Assembly (NCBI RefSeq): GCF_052857255.1
Contig: NC_135504.1
Span: 141,448,121 to 141,512,120, forward strand
Direction of reading: 5' to 3'
From: Amblyomma americanum
Taxonomy: Eukaryota > Arthropoda > Arachnida > Ixodida > Ixodidae
DNA: 64,000 nt
Shown here: positions 62,496-64,000 of the stretch, in pieces
Layout of the letters: each line of letters starts with the position of its first letter
How positions within the stretch are numbered: the stretch's first letter is position 1
Program-made: the position numbers and the translations under genes
The notes under the pieces: generated by a model
The model's input: only the letters and a program-made list of their open reading frames with translations
What the model was told of the DNA's origin: nothing
Databases searched by the model: none

Positions 62496-64000
62496 CGCGT
62501 TGGAGATTCTCCGCGTTGGAGAAACTCCGCACTTGAAACACACCGCGCTGGAGAAACTCCGCGTTGGAGAAAGTCCGCGTTTGAGAAGGTCCGCGTTGGA
62601 GAAAGTCCGCGTTGGACAAAGTCCGCGTTGGAGAAACTCCGCGTTGAAGAAAGTCCGCGTTGGAGAAAGTCCGCGCTGGAGAAACTCCGCGTTGTATAAA
62701 CTCCGCGATGTAGAAAGTCCGCGACGGACAAACTCCGCGCTGGAGAAACTCCGTGTTGGGGAAACTTCGCGTTGGAGAAACGGTGCGTTGGAGAAGCTCC
62801 GCGTTGGAGAAACTCCGCGCTTGAAACACACCGCGCTGGAGAAACTCCGCGTTGGAGAAAGTCCGCGCTGGAGAAACTCCGCGTTGTATAAACTCCGCGC
62901 TGGAGAAACTCCGCGATGAAGAAAGTCCGCGACGGACAATCTCCGCGATGGAGAAACTCCGCGTTGGAGAAAAGTCCGCTCTGGAGAAACTCTACGCTGG
63001 AGAAACTCCGCGCTGGAGCAACTCCGCGTTGGAGAAACTCCGCGCTGGAGAAACTCCGTGCTGCATAAAATCTGCGCTGGAGAAACTCCGGGCTGGAGAA
63101 ACTCCGCGCTGGAGAAACTCCGTGCTGGACAAACTCCGCGCTGGAGAAACTTCGCGTTGGAGAAACTGCGCGTTGGAGAAACTCCGCGTTGCAGAAATTC
63201 CGCGTTGGAGAAATTCCGCGTTGGAGAAAGTCCGCGTTGGAGAAATTTCGCGTTGGAGAGAGTCTGCGATGGAGAAATTCCGCGCTGGAGAAACTCCGTG
63301 TTTGAAAACCTCCGAACTCTAGAAACTCCGCGATGGAGACACTCCGCGCTGGAGAAACTCCGCGTTGGAGAAAGTCCGCTTCGGAGAAGGTCCGCGGTGG
63401 AGAAAGTCCGCGTTGGAGAAACTTCGCATTGAAGAAACGGCGCGTCGGAGATTCTCCGCGTTGGAGAAACTTCGCACTTGAAACACACCGCGCTGGAGAA
63501 ACTCCGCGTTGGAGAAAGTCCGCGTTTGAGAAACTCCGAACTGGAGAAGCTCCGCGCTCGAGATACTCCGCGGTGGAGAAACTCCGCGCTGGAGAAACTC
63601 CGCGCTGGAGAAACTCCGCGATGGAGACACTCCGCGCTGGAGAAACTGCGTGTTCGGGAAAATTCGCGTTGGAGAAACTTCGCGTTGGAGAAGCTCCGCG
63701 TTGGAGAAACTCCGCGCTTGAAACACACCGCGCTGGTGAAACTCCGCGTTTGAGAAGGTCCGCGTTGGAGAATGTCCGCGTTGGAGAAAGTCCGCGCTGG
63801 AGAAACTCCGCGTTGGATAAACTCCGCGCTGGAGAAACTCCGCGTTGGAGAAAGTCCGCGTCGGAGAAGGTCCGCGTTGGAGAAACTCCGCGTTGGAGAA
63901 ACTCCGTGTTGTAGCAACTCCGCTTTGGAGAAACTTCGCGTTGAAGAAACGGTGCGTTGGAGAAGCTCCGCGTTGGAGAAACTCCGCGCTTGAAACACAC
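62496..64000. repeat. Mosaic satellite block at the right edge
   Basis: Only 16-bp monomers are present. About 62,850-63,330 resembles the second quarter of the left HOR and carries the fifteenth TCTAGA unit at 63,318. About 63,720-64,000 repeats 60,820-61,100 at an offset of 2,899. The array runs off the window in mid-unit. Confidence 0.75.

Larger units (their letters stand above)
2411..63323. repeat. TCTAGA-bearing marker monomer recurring once per higher-order repeat
   Basis: I located fifteen copies of the unit GAACTCTAGAAACTCC, with TCTAGA at 2,411, 5,694, 10,223, 12,945, 17,588, 20,262, 28,038, 30,490, 31,677, 34,700, 42,353, 48,217, 55,200, 58,448 and 63,318. Their spacings recover the HOR periods directly: 3,283, 7,365 (10,223 to 17,588), 7,317 (12,945 to 20,262), 1,187, 7,653, 5,864 and 3,248. 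TCTAGA is the XbaI recognition site. The list was made by eye and may miss a copy. Confidence 0.85.
1..64000. repeat. 16-bp satellite DNA array filling the whole window
   Basis: The sequence is head-to-tail copies of a 16-bp unit, consensus CTCCGCGTTGGAGAAA, with no interruption by other DNA. Common variants change the first base (GTCC instead of CTCC), the two bases before GGAG (TT, CT or AT), or the CGCG core (CGTG, TGCG, CACG). Rarer diagnostic units include GCTTGAAACACACC, GTTGTATAAACTCC, TGCATAAAATCTG, GACGGACAAACTCC and GAACTCTAGAAACTCC. A few units are not 16 bp: a 17-bp unit containing GGAGAAAAGTCCGCTCTGG recurs at fixed places, and a 14-bp unit containing GGAGAGTCCGCG recurs in the left half. 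The unit itself is CTCC, five bases, GGAG, three bases. Large eukaryotic satellites look like this; I do not recognise the family. No gene is visible anywhere inside it. Confidence 0.97.

Noticed and set aside
59793..63998. Long frames on both strands as protein-coding genes
   Set aside because: The consensus has no stop in six frames, all frames give the same peptide, most starts are TTG or GTG rather than ATG, frames overlap everywhere on both strands, and 17- and 14-bp units shift phase. No ribosome-binding site, signal peptide or known domain is visible.
1..64000. SR-protein or coding minisatellite because of SPTRSFS-like peptides
   Set aside because: The Ser/Arg content follows from the 16-bp DNA unit; every frame of the strand shows it, so there is no sign that one frame is selected.
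1..64000. CRISPR array
   Set aside because: Repeats abut directly with no unique spacers, and there are no cas genes.
1..64000. Telomeric or rDNA spacer repeat
   Set aside because: The unit is unlike any telomere repeat I know (no TTAGGG-type G-run), and no rRNA sequence or promoter-like unique block interrupts it.
1..64000. Transposon or insertion sequence embedded in the array
   Set aside because: No stretch departs from 16-bp monomers for more than a few bases, so there is no room for an element, and I saw no terminal repeats or target duplications.

Overview
The whole 64 kb window is one uninterrupted satellite array. The unit is 16 bp, consensus CTCCGCGTTGGAGAAA on the + strand, so the window holds roughly 4,000 units. 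I found no unique sequence, RNA gene, mobile element, CRISPR array, origin or believable protein-coding gene. Long reading frames occur everywhere, but they follow from the repeat: the consensus has no stop codon in any of the six frames. Because 16 leaves remainder 1 when divided by 3, all three + frames give the same 16-residue peptide (LEKLRVGETPRWRNSA), and all three - frames give another (FLQRGVSPTRSFSNAE).

An array this size with nested higher-order repeats (HORs) is typical of eukaryotic satellite DNA (centromeric, pericentromeric, subtelomeric, or a sex or B chromosome). That placement is inference. I do not recognise the monomer from any named satellite family and cannot name the species.

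Layout. Positions 1-24,534 hold a 7.0-7.4 kb HOR: a partial copy (1-3,523), then copies starting at 3,524, 10,551 and 17,916. Positions 24,077-27,620 hold a 1,824-bp duplication (exactly 114 units). Positions 27,620-29,849 are a mosaic of earlier segments. Positions 29,850-32,217 hold a 1.17-1.19 kb duplication. Positions 32,040-47,396 are two adjacent copies of a 7.65-7.67 kb HOR. Overlapping that, 42,221-53,735 is a 5.6-5.9 kb duplication. Positions 53,371-59,640 hold a 3.2-3.3 kb duplication, 59,540-62,495 a 1.44-1.52 kb duplication, and 62,496-64,000 a further mosaic. Offsets were read by matching diagnostic variant units; block edges are good to about one or two units (16-32 bp).

How it appears to work. 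Most length differences between aligned copies are whole multiples of 16 bp (16, 32, 48, 272). Several breakpoints join two different parts of the HOR in register. Both point to repeated unequal exchange or replication slippage between aligned monomers. Other properties include an alternating dyad (CTCC, five bases, GGAG, three bases) and two CpGs in nearly every unit, which is remarkable if the host methylates its DNA. The two halves also carry different diagnostic variants, which suggests local homogenisation.
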